Origin: Cephalotus follicularis
Taxonomy: Eukaryota > Streptophyta > Magnoliopsida > Oxalidales > Cephalotaceae
DNA length: 64,000 nucleotides
Reading direction: 5' to 3'
Assembly (NCBI GenBank): GCA_001972305.1
Contig: BDDD01002037.1
Location: 62,001 to 126,000 of the forward strand
Shown here: positions 44,599 to 55,326 of the stretch, one piece after another
Layout: the number at the start of each line of letters is the position of its first letter
How positions within the stretch are numbered: position 1 is the first letter of the stretch
Made by a program: the position numbers and the translations under genes
Notes under the pieces: model-generated
What the model was told of the DNA's origin: nothing
Seen by the model: only the letters and a program-made list of their open reading frames with translations
Database searches by the model: none

Positions 44599-45296
44599 GC
44601 TATGACATAGAGAGTGCGTAGACGGTGGAGGTACTACCTCGGGCCAAAGAGGCAGATTAGTATTTATACTTTGGGGATTACGTATTCCTTTGGATGATTG
44701 TAGACTGGCTTATGGAATGTCTATAGATCTAGGGTGTATGGATGATGATTGTTATGATTAGGACTCGCTAAGTATGCCACCGCTAAGGGACGGTTGATAT
44801 ACTAATGTTGTCCATAATTTCCATTCATGCATTTCATATGCCATGCTTATATCTGTACACTTCATTTCATATAGTATTGCCTACATAGCTATGTTTGGCT
44901 AACCCATTCTTGAAATGGGCACAACATCTAGGGTCGAGTGCAGAGGATGCCTCGAGGTGACATGAGACAGGTTGCAGAACAGGATTCCAGTTTGAGTTGC
45001 AGTTCCTATTTGGTTTTATGTACCTTGTATAAGTTGCTTGTATAAGATTTGGTATTTTTTCTGTATTGACCTACCAGCTTGTGGCAGTGCTACACACATA
45101 TATGGAATGTGATTTATTATTTGGGTTTATCAATGCAAGATTCTGAATGGTTGTTCTACATGCATATTTATGTATTAAAGTTTTGAGTTATATCGTAATT
45201 TGGATATTCTGCTATTATGATACGGATGAATTGTATGGACAGTTGCCATGTGTCGGGCCATGGGATTCTCCCATGGTTCAAGGTGTGACAGTTTGG

Positions 45297-45310
45297 TGGT
45301 ATCAGAGCCA
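45297..45310 (+). other. Primer binding site of gypsy C2
   Basis: TGGTATCAGAGCCA, a full 14-base match to the initiator Met-tRNA type PBS, six bases after the LTR. Confidence 0.9.
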
Positions 45311-45451
45311 CTATATGTTGGTTATTCTAGGATACGATTCTTGGCTTGTGGAATTAAGTATAATGGATAAGATTATTGATTACTTCAGTTTGTTTTGGAG
45401 TTGTGGTTAAGATAAGTGGATATCTAACCCTTTTCCCTTATATAAGGTAGA

Positions 45452-46800
45452 TATGGAAGGTCAACGTGGAGGAACTGCCATGAGAGCTAAAGGTGGGCCA
45501 TCGACTAGACGCACCAGAGCTAATAGAGGTGTTGAGGAGCCAGAAGATGATGTGGCAGTAGAAGTGGAATTCATTGCACCCGCTCAAGAAGGCCAAGGGA
45601 TTTCCTAAGGGAGATATATGATGCTATGGCCCAAATGTATGAACTCTTACAATGCCAAGTAGCTACATCATACCAAACTATAGTTGCTAGAACAGTTGGA
45701 CGTACAGAAGCAGTATAGAGACTAGTTGATTGTTCTGGACACAGATAGGATCCTTTGATCAGGTTTCTGAAGCTAAATCCCCCAGCGTTTATGGGAGATT
45801 CTGATGTTGTTGCCTCTGAGAGATGGTTGATGCAGATGGAGAAAACATTTGGGGTCTTGGAGTGTTCAGACTTATAGAAGATTGTTTTTGCCACTTACAT
45901 GCTTCAGGGTGAGGCAGATCATTGGTGGAGTATGGTTGATTCCTTTTGGGAGGAGGTCTTGGGATTTGTTTATTGCAGAGTTTAACGAGAAGTACTTTCT
46001 CAAATCTAAGGTTAACAGAAAGGAGGCTGAATTCCTTGGTCTAGTACAAGGCAGCATGACCGTGGCCCAGTATGAAGCCAAGTTTATTGAATTGGCAAGG
46101 ATAGCTCCTCACATGGTCAACACAGAGGCAAGAAAAGCCAAGAAGTTTCTTAGTGGGCTTAGACTAGATATCAAACAAAAGTTAGTGCCTCTTCAGTTGA
46201 GATCTTTGTTTGAGCTGGCTAGCAGAACAAAGAGCGTGAATCAATATTTGAAGAATTGCATAACTTGAGGATTCAGACAAGTAGCAGTGGGCATGCTTCT
46301 TCTTGTTGGCAGTCAGAGAGGAGTTCTGGGAGCAGTAACAAGTCCAAGAGATCAGGGAACAGTAGCTCGAGTCAAGGTGGATCACCTCAGAGTATCGGTA
46401 GTCCATCTAGTTCTTCAAGACAAGAAGGGCACTTTTGAGGTTCATGGCAGAGGCGTCGAGGGTAGGGCTCTAGGCAGAGGCACTAGAGGAGGTTATCATC
46501 ACAGAAAGGTCTGTCTAAAATTTCCAGTGATATTGGTTAAGCTCCTTTTGATCTCTACGTGTATTGTCACCGTACTAATCATGCATCTGATGATTGTTGG
46601 TGGAAGGCCGGCAAGCGCATGGATTCTGGAACTATGGATCACATGGGTAGAGAGTGTTCTTATGGTAGGTATGGATCAGGGAAACAGTAAGGACAGAGTA
46701 TGGGTCATGGTCTTGGACAGTAGTATCAAGATCGTCCTAGTACCAGTGCACCTTCCACAGTAAGGGGAGAACGTGGTAAACAACCTATGGGATCGACACC
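45452..46800 (+). pseudogene. gag: Gypsy C2 gag, heavily broken
   Basis: A plausible ATG at 45452 opens MEGQRGGTAMRAKGG. The capsid is spread over frames: one reads SERWLMQMEKTFGVLECSD and QGEADHWW near 45815-45920, another (45849-46268) reads NEKYFLKSKVNRKEAEFLGLVQGSM when cut in two, then MTVAQYEAKFIELARIAPHM and KKFLSGLRLDIKQKL. Several stops and at least two frameshifts. The later part (46270-46800) is Ser/Gly/Gln-rich linker with a decayed Cys/His region. Capsid identity is clear; coordinates of breaks are approximate. Confidence 0.75.
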
Positions 46801-46825
46801 TACCGTGTAGGGTAGAGTCTATGAT

Positions 46826-47220
46826 ATGGACCATAGAGTTGCAATGGGTTCAGCTTCAGTTATAGGAGGTACTATTTGTATCTCTCAGCATATGGCACGA
46901 AATCTTATAGATCCGGGTTCATCTCACTCATACATTGCATTTCATTTTTTGTGTTATGTTGAGGTGGAACCCGAGCCCTTATGCTTTGTGATGGAGGTTA
47001 GCACCCTAATAGGAGAACTCGTTTATTTCGAGTTGGTGTGTAAATCTTGTGCCATATAGATTTCCAACTGTGTCTTGTTAGTAGATCTTATAGTGTTGCC
47101 AATGGATGAGTTGGATGTAATCCTGGGGATGGATTGGTTAGTGGTACACTATGCTCATATGGATTGTTATAGGAAGATCGTAACCTTCAGTATGCAGGAC
47201 AGTCTCAGTTCTAGTTTATT
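46826..47220 (+). pseudogene. pol: Gypsy C2 protease region
   Basis: GGTICISQHMARNLIDPGSS contains the active-site Asp in LIDPGSSHSYIA, where the usual Ser/Thr before Gly is replaced by Pro. After a stop at 47057-47059 the same frame continues with [24 protein letters not shown], the conserved second block of plant gypsy proteases. Decayed. Confidence 0.8.
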
Positions 47221-47340
47221 GGAGCCTTAAACCATTGGCCAGTTCATATGATATTTGCTATTCATGCTGACAGGCTTATGAGACAGGGTTGCATTGGTTA
47301 CCTGGCACATCTGACAGACAGCAGGAGATAGGTACCGGGT

Positions 47341-48137
47341 TTGGAGGATGTTCCAGTCATCAGTGAGTACCCGGATGTGTTTTCGGAGGAGTTGACATCC
47401 TTACCTCTAGAGAGAGATACAGAGTTTGTTATTGATCCCTTACCAGGGCCAACACCGATATCGAGAGCTCTTTATCAAATGGTATATCCCGAATTGAAAG
47501 AGTTAAAGCTTCAGTTGCGGGAGTTGCTCGATAGAGTATTCATCAGACTGAGTGTTTCCCCCCGGGAAGCACCTGTCCTATTTGTTAAGAAGAAGGATGG
47601 ATCTCTACGGATGTGTATCGACTATCGGCAGCTCAACAGGGTTACAGTTAAGAACAAATATCCGCTGCCACATATTGATGAATTGTTTGATTAGTTGAGA
47701 GGATCTTCAGTGTTAGCCAAGTTGGATTTGAGATTAGGGTATCATCAACTCAGAGTTAGGGCTGAAGATGTTCCCAAGACAATCTTTAGGTCATGTTATG
47801 GACTCTATGAGTTCGTGGTAATGCCATTTGGGGTGACCAATGCCCCTGCTGCATTCATGAGCCTAATGAACAGGTTGTTTAGTCCATATGTTGACCAGTT
47901 CATCCTGGTCTTTATCGCTGACATTTTGGTATATTCGAAGTCTATGGAGGAGCATGGAGAACATTTGCACTTGGCAATGTAGGTTTTCAGAGATCATCAG
48001 TTATATGCCAAGTTCAATAAATGTGAATTTTGGTTGTCTGGGGTGGCTTTTCTTGGTCACGTTATCTCCAGTACTGGTTTGTCAGTAGATCCAGCAAAGA
48101 TAGAAGTAGTAAGGGACTGGAAAAAGCTGACAAATGG
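47341..48137 (+). pseudogene. pol: Gypsy C2 reverse transcriptase, truncated, active site mutated
   Basis: Reads [40 protein letters not shown], a TAG at 47692-47694 in place of the Gln of LFDQL, then [19 protein letters not shown] and [20 protein letters not shown]. The catalytic F-I-D-D box is [10 protein letters not shown]: the first Asp is Ala, so this RT would be dead even without the stops. A second TAG lies at 47980-47982. The frame ends at 48137, where LTR D begins. RNase H and integrase are not present after it. Confidence 0.9.
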
Positions 48138-50442
48138 TGTAACGCCCCGTATGTTTTCTTTCTATGGAGATAAAGAAATATTTGAGGTCTAAGAAGATTT
48201 TCTATGAAGGGCTCATTTAATTTTAGAGGCTAAAAGATTATGTTAAAGAGGGCCAAGGGTTTAAGGGTAAATAGTAGATGTTTTAAGAGGCCAAGTGCAA
48301 AGCTTCCAAGAGAAGTTTCCAGGTTCGAAGGTAATGATGATGTAGTAAGGAGTTTTCGACGATATAGCATGTTGAGATAGAATGGTCACATAGGTCTAGG
48401 TTTAGCAAGTTAGAGGAGTGAGAGAGAGTTCTAATTCCCTTTCTCTTTCTTTTCCTTTCCTCAAGCGGAAGGACAGTAGTAGTTTAAGGATTTCCGAGCT
48501 TAGCAAGACGAAGAGTCAGACAAGGAGAAAGAAGAAAAGTTGTCGCCAGAGAAAGTAGAAAAGAACTGTGAGTGGGACATCCTTTTCTATATAGAGGTTT
48601 TTGTTTCATGTTATTTCTTGAAAATCTTCAACTTCAGTTTCAGCACAGCAAGTGAGTTTAGTCGGGAATTTCTTCCCTAACGTTTTATGTAAGGCATTCC
48701 TTGCGAGTGGAGAGTTTTCCTGAGTAATAGTGTTCGGTTCCTTTTGAGTGATCAATCACTTCCCAGCTAGGTAACAGTATGTGTTCGTCCCCCTCCTCAA
48801 TGTACTCATTTTCTAGAATGGGTTGTTGAGTGAGACTGCCTTTGGGTTCCATACCTGGATCTCCTTTACGTTGTTTTCTATGAAGGTGTATAGTGGTTGA
48901 GTGCAGTAGAGCACATATGTAGATAGCTCCAACCTCCTCGGTTCTCTCATTGTCTATAATGGGAAGTCGGGCAAGACTGTCCCCGGGTTCCATACCTATA
49001 TCTGCTCTATGCTATTCTTAAGGATGGCATGGTGAAGTGAGTACAACAGAGCTAAGTTGCCAGATGGGCATAGAGCCTTTCAGTAAGTTTTCTAGAGGAG
49101 GACCTTTGTCCTCAGAAATTAGTTCCCAGTTCAGATAAGAAAGAAATAAGCAACGATAAGCAAGCAGTGAGGAGAACTAAGGTTCTCGGCAGGCAAGCTG
49201 CCAGTTTACGACTTAGGTCGAGATCAATTCAGCATCAGCTCAGGCCGCTATAACTTGGTACCTATATTTATGTATAAGCAAAGAAAGAAAAGAAAAGTAT
49301 GTCCCGATATCAGTTCTCGTCCATCTTGGCATTTTGGCCTAGTCGGACTTTTCAAAGCATTATTGCTAACGGTTGAAATTTTAATTTTTATTCAGTTTTC
49401 ATGAGCACTTTAGAATATCAGCTAAGCAGAGAAAAGAGTAAGTCTTTCAAAGTACTTCGAGCGTTTCCTTATTGTACGCCATGACATATATGCTTGTTTA
49501 CAGCTCATTTTCCCCAGTTGGGATATTTACTCATATTCATGGTATGTTTTATTCAGCGCATTCATCTGAAAGGAATGCATCAAAGGATGTTTTTATTCTC
49601 AGTCACTTAGTCAGTTGGACCAATCCTCTCACAGATTATTTTGCAGACCAGCCAGCAGGAGGAGATCCTCCAAACCAGTAGTAGAAAGCTTAAGGAAAGG
49701 TAGTTTTTGTGCTCGGCTCCTCGGGAAGTAGCTCGGGTGACCAACATGCATTGCATTGGGCATTGTTTTTGGGTTTCTCTATCTTTCTTTTCTTTTGTGG
49801 AGTACCCGAGAGTGGATTTGTTTTGTAATATGATATGTTAAAGCAAGAAATCCTATGTTGATTCTTTTTGATGAATGAAGAAAGCAATAGAGCTCTTTAG
49901 TCCGAGGACTAGATTTTGTGTTATGTATATGTTAGTAGTTACGTTCGAGGAGCCAGGGAGTCCTCGGATGGATATATATATATGTGTGTATATCTTGAAG
50001 TTGGGTCCTCGGATGCTTTGTATGAAGAGATTTAAGAAGACGGGCCTGAGACTGACCTCGTGGTTTCGTGTGGTAGATTAAAATATTATTTTCTAGTGCT
50101 ATAGTGTTTTAAGTTAGTTATGTTGTGCGATTTTGGTGCTTGGGTAAGGATTTTTTAAATAAGAAGCTCTTGAGAGAAGGGCAGAGGAGGGGAGCCCGTG
50201 GTTGAAGTGTGTCCTCGGGAAGTTTTATATATTTTATATTTTTACCTTTTTGCCACCCGAGAAGAAATTTTAAGTTAAGCTAAGCTTCGAGAAGATAAAG
50301 TTCAGATAGATGTTGAGAGCTCAGCAGCAGCAGCGTGGCGCCCTGTCCTGGTGAGGGCACAAGGCTCTCTTCGGGACTGGACTCCACTGTGCCGAATGGC
50401 TCCGGTGAAGTCCGAGGACTCTCGTCGGGTTCGGTCGTAACA
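48138..50442 (+). mobile_element. LTR 'D' (A-related gypsy family)
   Basis: Starts TGTAACGCCCCGTATG and ends GTTCGGTCGTAACA, 2305 bases. Its middle follows the family-A LTR ('gtgagtgggacatcct', 'agtgagttta', 'ccatacctggatctcc', 'cagtcacttagtcagttgga'), so it is a diverged cousin. A PBS follows, making it a 5' LTR, but almost no internal region remains. It cuts C2 RT on its left. Confidence 0.8.
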
Positions 50443-50446
50443 TCTA

Positions 50447-50458
50447 TGGTATCAGAGA
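50447..50458 (+). other. Primer binding site after LTR D
   Basis: TGGTATCAGAGA, four bases after the LTR end. Roughly 50 bases later the sequence no longer resembles an element. Confidence 0.75.
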
Positions 50459-50507
50459 GATAGGTTTGAGATTTCCTTGTGGTTCTTTAAGATAGTTAAG
50501 CTCTGTT

Positions 50508-50645
50508 TGGTAATGCTGTGGGAGAAAGTGTTATGGGAAAAAATGTTGTGGGATGCTGCTATGAGAGAAAGTGTTGTGGGAGAAAGTTGTGCTGTGGCTA
50601 AAGCTGTTTGGTAATACTGTACGAGAAAGTGCTTTCTGACAAAAA
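50508..50645. repeat. Degenerate 'gttgtgggagaaagtg' repeats, perhaps a transposon end
   Basis: CTGTTTGGTAATGCTGTGGGAGAAAGTG and its variants occur four to five times if split at 'gctg', ending with 'gctgtttggtaatactgtacgagaaagtgc'. Such CTGTTTGGTAA words are common at the tips of plant hAT-like MITEs, but no matching right end or duplication is seen. Confidence 0.35.
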
Positions 50646-51501
50646 CTGTATTGTTTATATATTTGCTAAATCTTTTTATGACATTATTGTAAATGTATAA
50701 ATTTATTAAAATAGACATAATAATGATAGTATTTATAATTTGATTATTTGTTTATTAATTTGTTTATTTGACATATTTATATAATGTAACATTTTGTTTG
50801 TTACCCTTAAATAAAAATACTCAATAATTGTAATTATATTAAAAAAATATAAATTAACATGAAATTAATTGTATTCATTATTTTAATAAATAAAATAACT
50901 AATCTCCATATTCAAAAACATATTATAATGCGATACATTTTGCATACACTGTCTAAAACTTGGTAAAAAACTATGTTCACAGTCTCACCTGAATGTTGAA
51001 ATCGTTCTTGTGCCGCCCTATTAAAACATCATAAACTGACAATGTTCACAAATATGCCTACCATTTTAAAGGCTCTTACATTTTAACAAGTTCCAAACTA
51101 AAAATTTGTCCCTCGGTTGGGTAAAGGTTCCTTCAACTTACAACCAACATTAGTAACAACAAGGTAAACTAACCACAGATAGCACCATTCTTGATTTTAT
51201 TGATGCCATGTAAATAAAAGATTGTTAGGAAATTCTGAATAATTGACATAATGCCAAAGAACTATATAGTTATGTGTAAAAAAAAAAAAGGATAAATGTG
51301 ATTTTCTCATTTCTTAGAACTTTGATGATTGAAAAACTGTGCTCATATGTAGTCTTTTAAGACAACAGAGATTGGCAATCACCAGCTACAAAATCTTATT
51401 ACAAGAATCTTGTGTCTTTCAACCAAAGTGATCTTCGTAATTAAGCTCAAGCACACCATCTTCAACTTCTATGTTTCTCCTTGATTTGGAATCAAAATCG
51501 G
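50646..51501. other. AT-rich flank, no gene
   Basis: Long A/T runs and no open frame of interest. Presumably the 3' flank of the transporter remnant on the minus strand. Confidence 0.6.
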
Positions 51502-52521
51502 TCACTTATCTCCAGCTTGGGAATTGGGCTTTAGTGACATTTCAATTTCTTCAAGAATCCGTCATTTGGTTTCCACTATGAAGTAATAAGCAAATGCTGC
51601 AGACAACAAGGACACGCTGCTGAAACCAGTATAAACTGGACCAACTCCAAATTTCTCCATGAAGTCAAGAAAACATACACCCACCAAGAAATTACAAACC
51701 TGAATCAAGGTTCAGGAGTAAGAATAGTTAAAACTTCACTATGAATTCAATAGAAAAATCAGGAACTACAGAACCACACAAGTAGCACAGAGCAGCAATC
51801 CCAACATGATTATCAAAGCAAGCCTAGCATGGAATTTTTTCATTATATAAAAGAATTGGCTAGAAATATCCATATAACTCCAAGTATGAGACCTTATCTT
51901 AGTATTCACTGCCATTTATTTTCCTATGCATATGAGAATTGGCAATTGGTTATGATAGCTATTGCATATGTGCTAGTTAAAGTAATTACTCTAAACGTGG
52001 CATGAATATTTGCATACCCAATGAATAGAGAAGCTGAAACCCTTGATCTTATATAAAACGATGAGGAACATTGATACTTCCAGCAAAGAGATAGTTCTAG
52101 AATCATTTGCATTAGCGAGTAATAAAACGATATACATTTTAATATAACTTATATAAAAAACAAAGATACACACGAAATACGTGCAGAATCATCATCAGGA
52201 CCATCATACTCACCAACCATCTATATTTCACCAAGTACAAACAATTTCAAACAATAAAAATCTAAAAAGACATCCACTGTCCAACAAGGAGTGAACCTTC
52301 ACATATCCTTTGCACGTGTATGCATGATGTGCTGAGAGCATGTGACATATAATGAAATAGCTCTCTCCTAGTTTCCCTAGCAATCATATATATCATACTT
52401 TTCCGTATTCGGTCAATTTTTAGCAGAAATACTATACTAGCACTCACCATTCCTAAGTAACTTCCAACTAAAAACTTATGTCTTCCTTCTTTATCGATTA
52501 AATAAGATGCACACAATGCAG
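51502..52521 (-). pseudogene. Plastidic glucose transporter-like gene, 3' exons, broken
   Basis: Three exon-like blocks on the minus strand. Block 1 (52521-52448), preceded by 'catcttcag' and followed by GTGAGT, reads ALCASYLIDKEGRHKFLVGS then YLGM. Block 2 (about 52090-52018) ends KIKGFSFSIHW before GTATGC. Block 3 (51699-51502), preceded by 'gattcag', reads VCNFLVGVCFLDFMEKFGV, then YFIVETK and LEEIEMSLKPNSQAGDK. These are the late membrane helices and the ETKGR-type motif of MFS sugar transporters, nearest in memory to the 'probable plastidic glucose transporter' group. A TGA at 51562-51564 replaces the Gly of ETKGR. The exon expected between blocks 1 and 2 is not found, and upstream exons are absent from the window. 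The 9.8-kb gypsy E element sits just upstream. Confidence 0.75.
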
Positions 52522-52736
52522 CTGAAGATGTCCATCAATCGACAAGAATAAGGCTAAATCCAAAAAAAAAATGTGATATTCTATCTAGAAACCAAATAAT
52601 GATATATCCCAGGTCTGACACCTGCAAAGTAAAGCATGATCCTCCACCTGAAACCAAGCTTTGCACACACATATAAACGAAGGCCAAAGAGATTGGTCAC
52701 AAGGAAACTCCAATATGCACAGAAAATATGTTACAG

Positions 52737-55284
52737 TGGTACAACCCGTTTTCCCATAGAGACAACATATAAAGCGGTAAGGCAATCAACACAAAATATA
52801 ATCCAGCTCATGCAAATTTACCAATAAATAAATTTCTCGATAGCGGAAGCATTCATGTAAAAGCTGAATTTAAACATAAATCACGCATCCCATACTACGT
52901 GATGCCCAACAAGTTTATATATAAACCCTCATCATTGTCGATCGCCCAAAACGGAGCGTGATAATAAGTACGAGATAAATAAATCAACGTTACAATAATC
53001 CGGTTTACATAGCCCTTTTTCATTCAGTACATAAAACAAAAGGAATAACTTAGTCTTCTCCTTAAGTCTCCTTGTGTGCTCCATATCAAAACCCACTCCA
53101 TCAATCTGTTACAGTAGGGGGTTTGCCTCTCTCCTCACTCGGGTAAGTAGAAAAGTTTATGTATACAGTTCAAGGTCAAGGTAATGCGTATCATGAATGA
53201 ATGCATAGTATTGCAGTATGACATGTAATTTTCACAATAATTATATCTCCGCATGTACATATAAAAATATGTGCATGTTCACAGTACAAGTATAACCTCA
53301 TAAGTTATATCAACACAAGCAGTAAATATGTCCCAAAAGGAACCAGACAAACCAGTCGTCATAACCGTCGCCACCTCCTGCCCCCAACATCATGCACTCT
53401 CACCCCATCCCCGTTTGCGAACGGTTTTGGAGCAAGTCCTCCGTATGTTGCTTAGCACGACGGCTTAACCAACAGCAAGTTACTAGCATAGTGGCTGAGT
53501 AATCAACAGGTACAAGCATTGCACAGTACAAGTCAAGCTATAAAATATAATTACTTGATCAAATATATTTGTTTAAAACATATTACTCCGTTCACAAGTT
53601 GTGATATGTTATAAAACTTAAAACCATACATTTGATTGTGTAATCAATCCTTTAAAACATATCTCCGTCTTTGGAATTACTTCTCCAGTTATTTTGAAAA
53701 TATATAAAATCATAAGTTGACAAATATATATTTTCACAAGATAATGATTTTAGTAATCATGCAAGTTTTCCAAGATGGTTAATACATTTTAGAAATCAAC
53801 CATAATGCAATCCACAGTACAGTAGCAGTTCAATGCAGGATAAACATATGCTCAGAATGCACCTGGGGTTGTTGGTAATTAACCTAGCCCTATCACCTTC
53901 CCTAAAGGTTCAGTTTCTGTTATAACAGTCAGCTGTTTTTCCATAACAGTCGGCTAGATCCTTGAGTCAATCGACTGTTCTACCCCAATAGTCAACTTCT
54001 TCATCACGAGCATTCGGCAGTCGGCTGTCTTCCTTCGACAGTCGACTGTACTGGGTAAAAACGCATGCACAGTCGACTGTTCTTACATGACAGTCGATTG
54101 GATGTGCAAGTAGTCGACTGTTTTAATTAAACAGTCGGCTGTTCTAGGTTGGATAGTAACAATAACTCACTGCTAATTCAATTTAATCAAGCAATTGCAA
54201 CTTATTCGCACGTATTCAAACCTCAGAATATCACCAGTAATCATATCCTGGCCTAAAACATAACTCAATTCATGCATTATTCTCCTTTTCATCATAATTC
54301 AAATGACATCCAAACATGGCATTGCATGAAAACCAACCAAAACTCCATCCAAAACTCAGTGCACATGTCAGGTTATTTATCAACATTAACCACAACATTG
54401 ACACAGAAATCCACAGCCAAACAACCATACTGTTCATTTATAATATCATTGCTCTTAAACTCAAAATGCATGCATTAATTTCTCTACTATTTCGCCTACC
54501 TTTGATTTCGAGTGAGAAATTGAAAGTCCACCTCTTTGTGTCTCCTTTCCAGTGTCTTTGAGCCTCCCAGTAGCTCTAAGGACAGTCCAGTAGGTTCCAA
54601 CTGAGCTCCATGCTTGACAATGAGGAATCCTCTCAATTCTCACTATTTCCTCTCTCAATATCTCAGTATCTCACTCTCAATATCTCTGGTTGTTTGGTCT
54701 TTCAGTATCTGCACAAGAGCAGTGAGGGGAGACGTTTTATGCAGACTTATCTCCCTCAACTCGGTTTGCATGGCACTAAGAGCCATTCTCTCCCATTAAA
54801 ACTTGCATGCACACACACTTGTCATTATTTCTCTTCCCCTTTATCCTTGTAGGTCCTGGCGTGGTGGTGCATGCTCAACACATTTAATTTATCATCAGAT
54901 GGCGCCTGTAAGATGCCTTATAAGTGGCTGTATGTGATTTCATCACATGCAGATAAAACAGGGCACGATCCAGTCGGCTGCCTTTTCTTGGCAGTCGGCT
55001 GTTCGCCTGGCAGTCTGTTGCCAAGTGTCACGATAGTTGGCCAGTCGACTGGTTCATCCCACCAGTCGACTGCTTCCACTCGCAGTCAGCCAGTCAACTA
55101 GTCTTCTGTGCCCATCGACTGCCTCCAGTGAACTTACCAAGTAATCATGCTTCTAAGCATATAATTGACTTAATATCAAAATCAACATCATCAAACTCGG
55201 AGAAAACCATCATTTTATTAATTCCACAATTAAAATACATTTACATTGTGAAATTACAATACGTGAAAATTTCGGGCGTTACCA
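52737..55284 (-). mobile_element. Gypsy E 3' LTR
   Basis: About 2.55 kb. In element sense it starts TGGTAACGCCCG at 55284, one base different in length from the 5' LTR start TGTAACGCCCG, next to the PPT. GTCGAC/GTCGGC motif clusters lie at 53930-54145 (about ten) and 54970-55125 (about seven). ORFs such as 54316-54561 and 55128-55598 are shadows of the LTR or of integrase. Confidence 0.85.
53930..55125. repeat. CAGTCGACTG/CAGTCGGCTG clusters in E 3' LTR
   Basis: Two clusters, 53930-54145 and 54970-55125, separated by 0.8 kb of promoter-like sequence. The 5' LTR has the same two clusters at 61190-61410 and 62222-62375. Confidence 0.85.
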
Positions 55285-55300
55285 TCTCCCCTCATTCAAA
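55285..55300 (-). other. Polypurine tract of gypsy E
   Basis: Minus strand reads TTTGAATGAGGGGAGA directly before the 3' LTR. Confidence 0.7.
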
Positions 55301-55326
55301 GAAATTCGTCCTCGAATTTACATATA

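Larger units (their letters stand above)
40294..45290 (+). mobile_element. Gypsy C2 5' LTR with insertion
   Basis: Starts TGTAAGCCCTGAG, ends CAAGGTGTGACA before a PBS. About 2.33 kb without the 2662-bp insertion at 41937-44598. It begins inside the C1 LTR after 'gtact', so C2 landed in a relative of itself. Internal features: TATA box about 40467, GTCGAC-type array 41040-41275, and three tandem units at 41568-41840. Confidence 0.8.
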
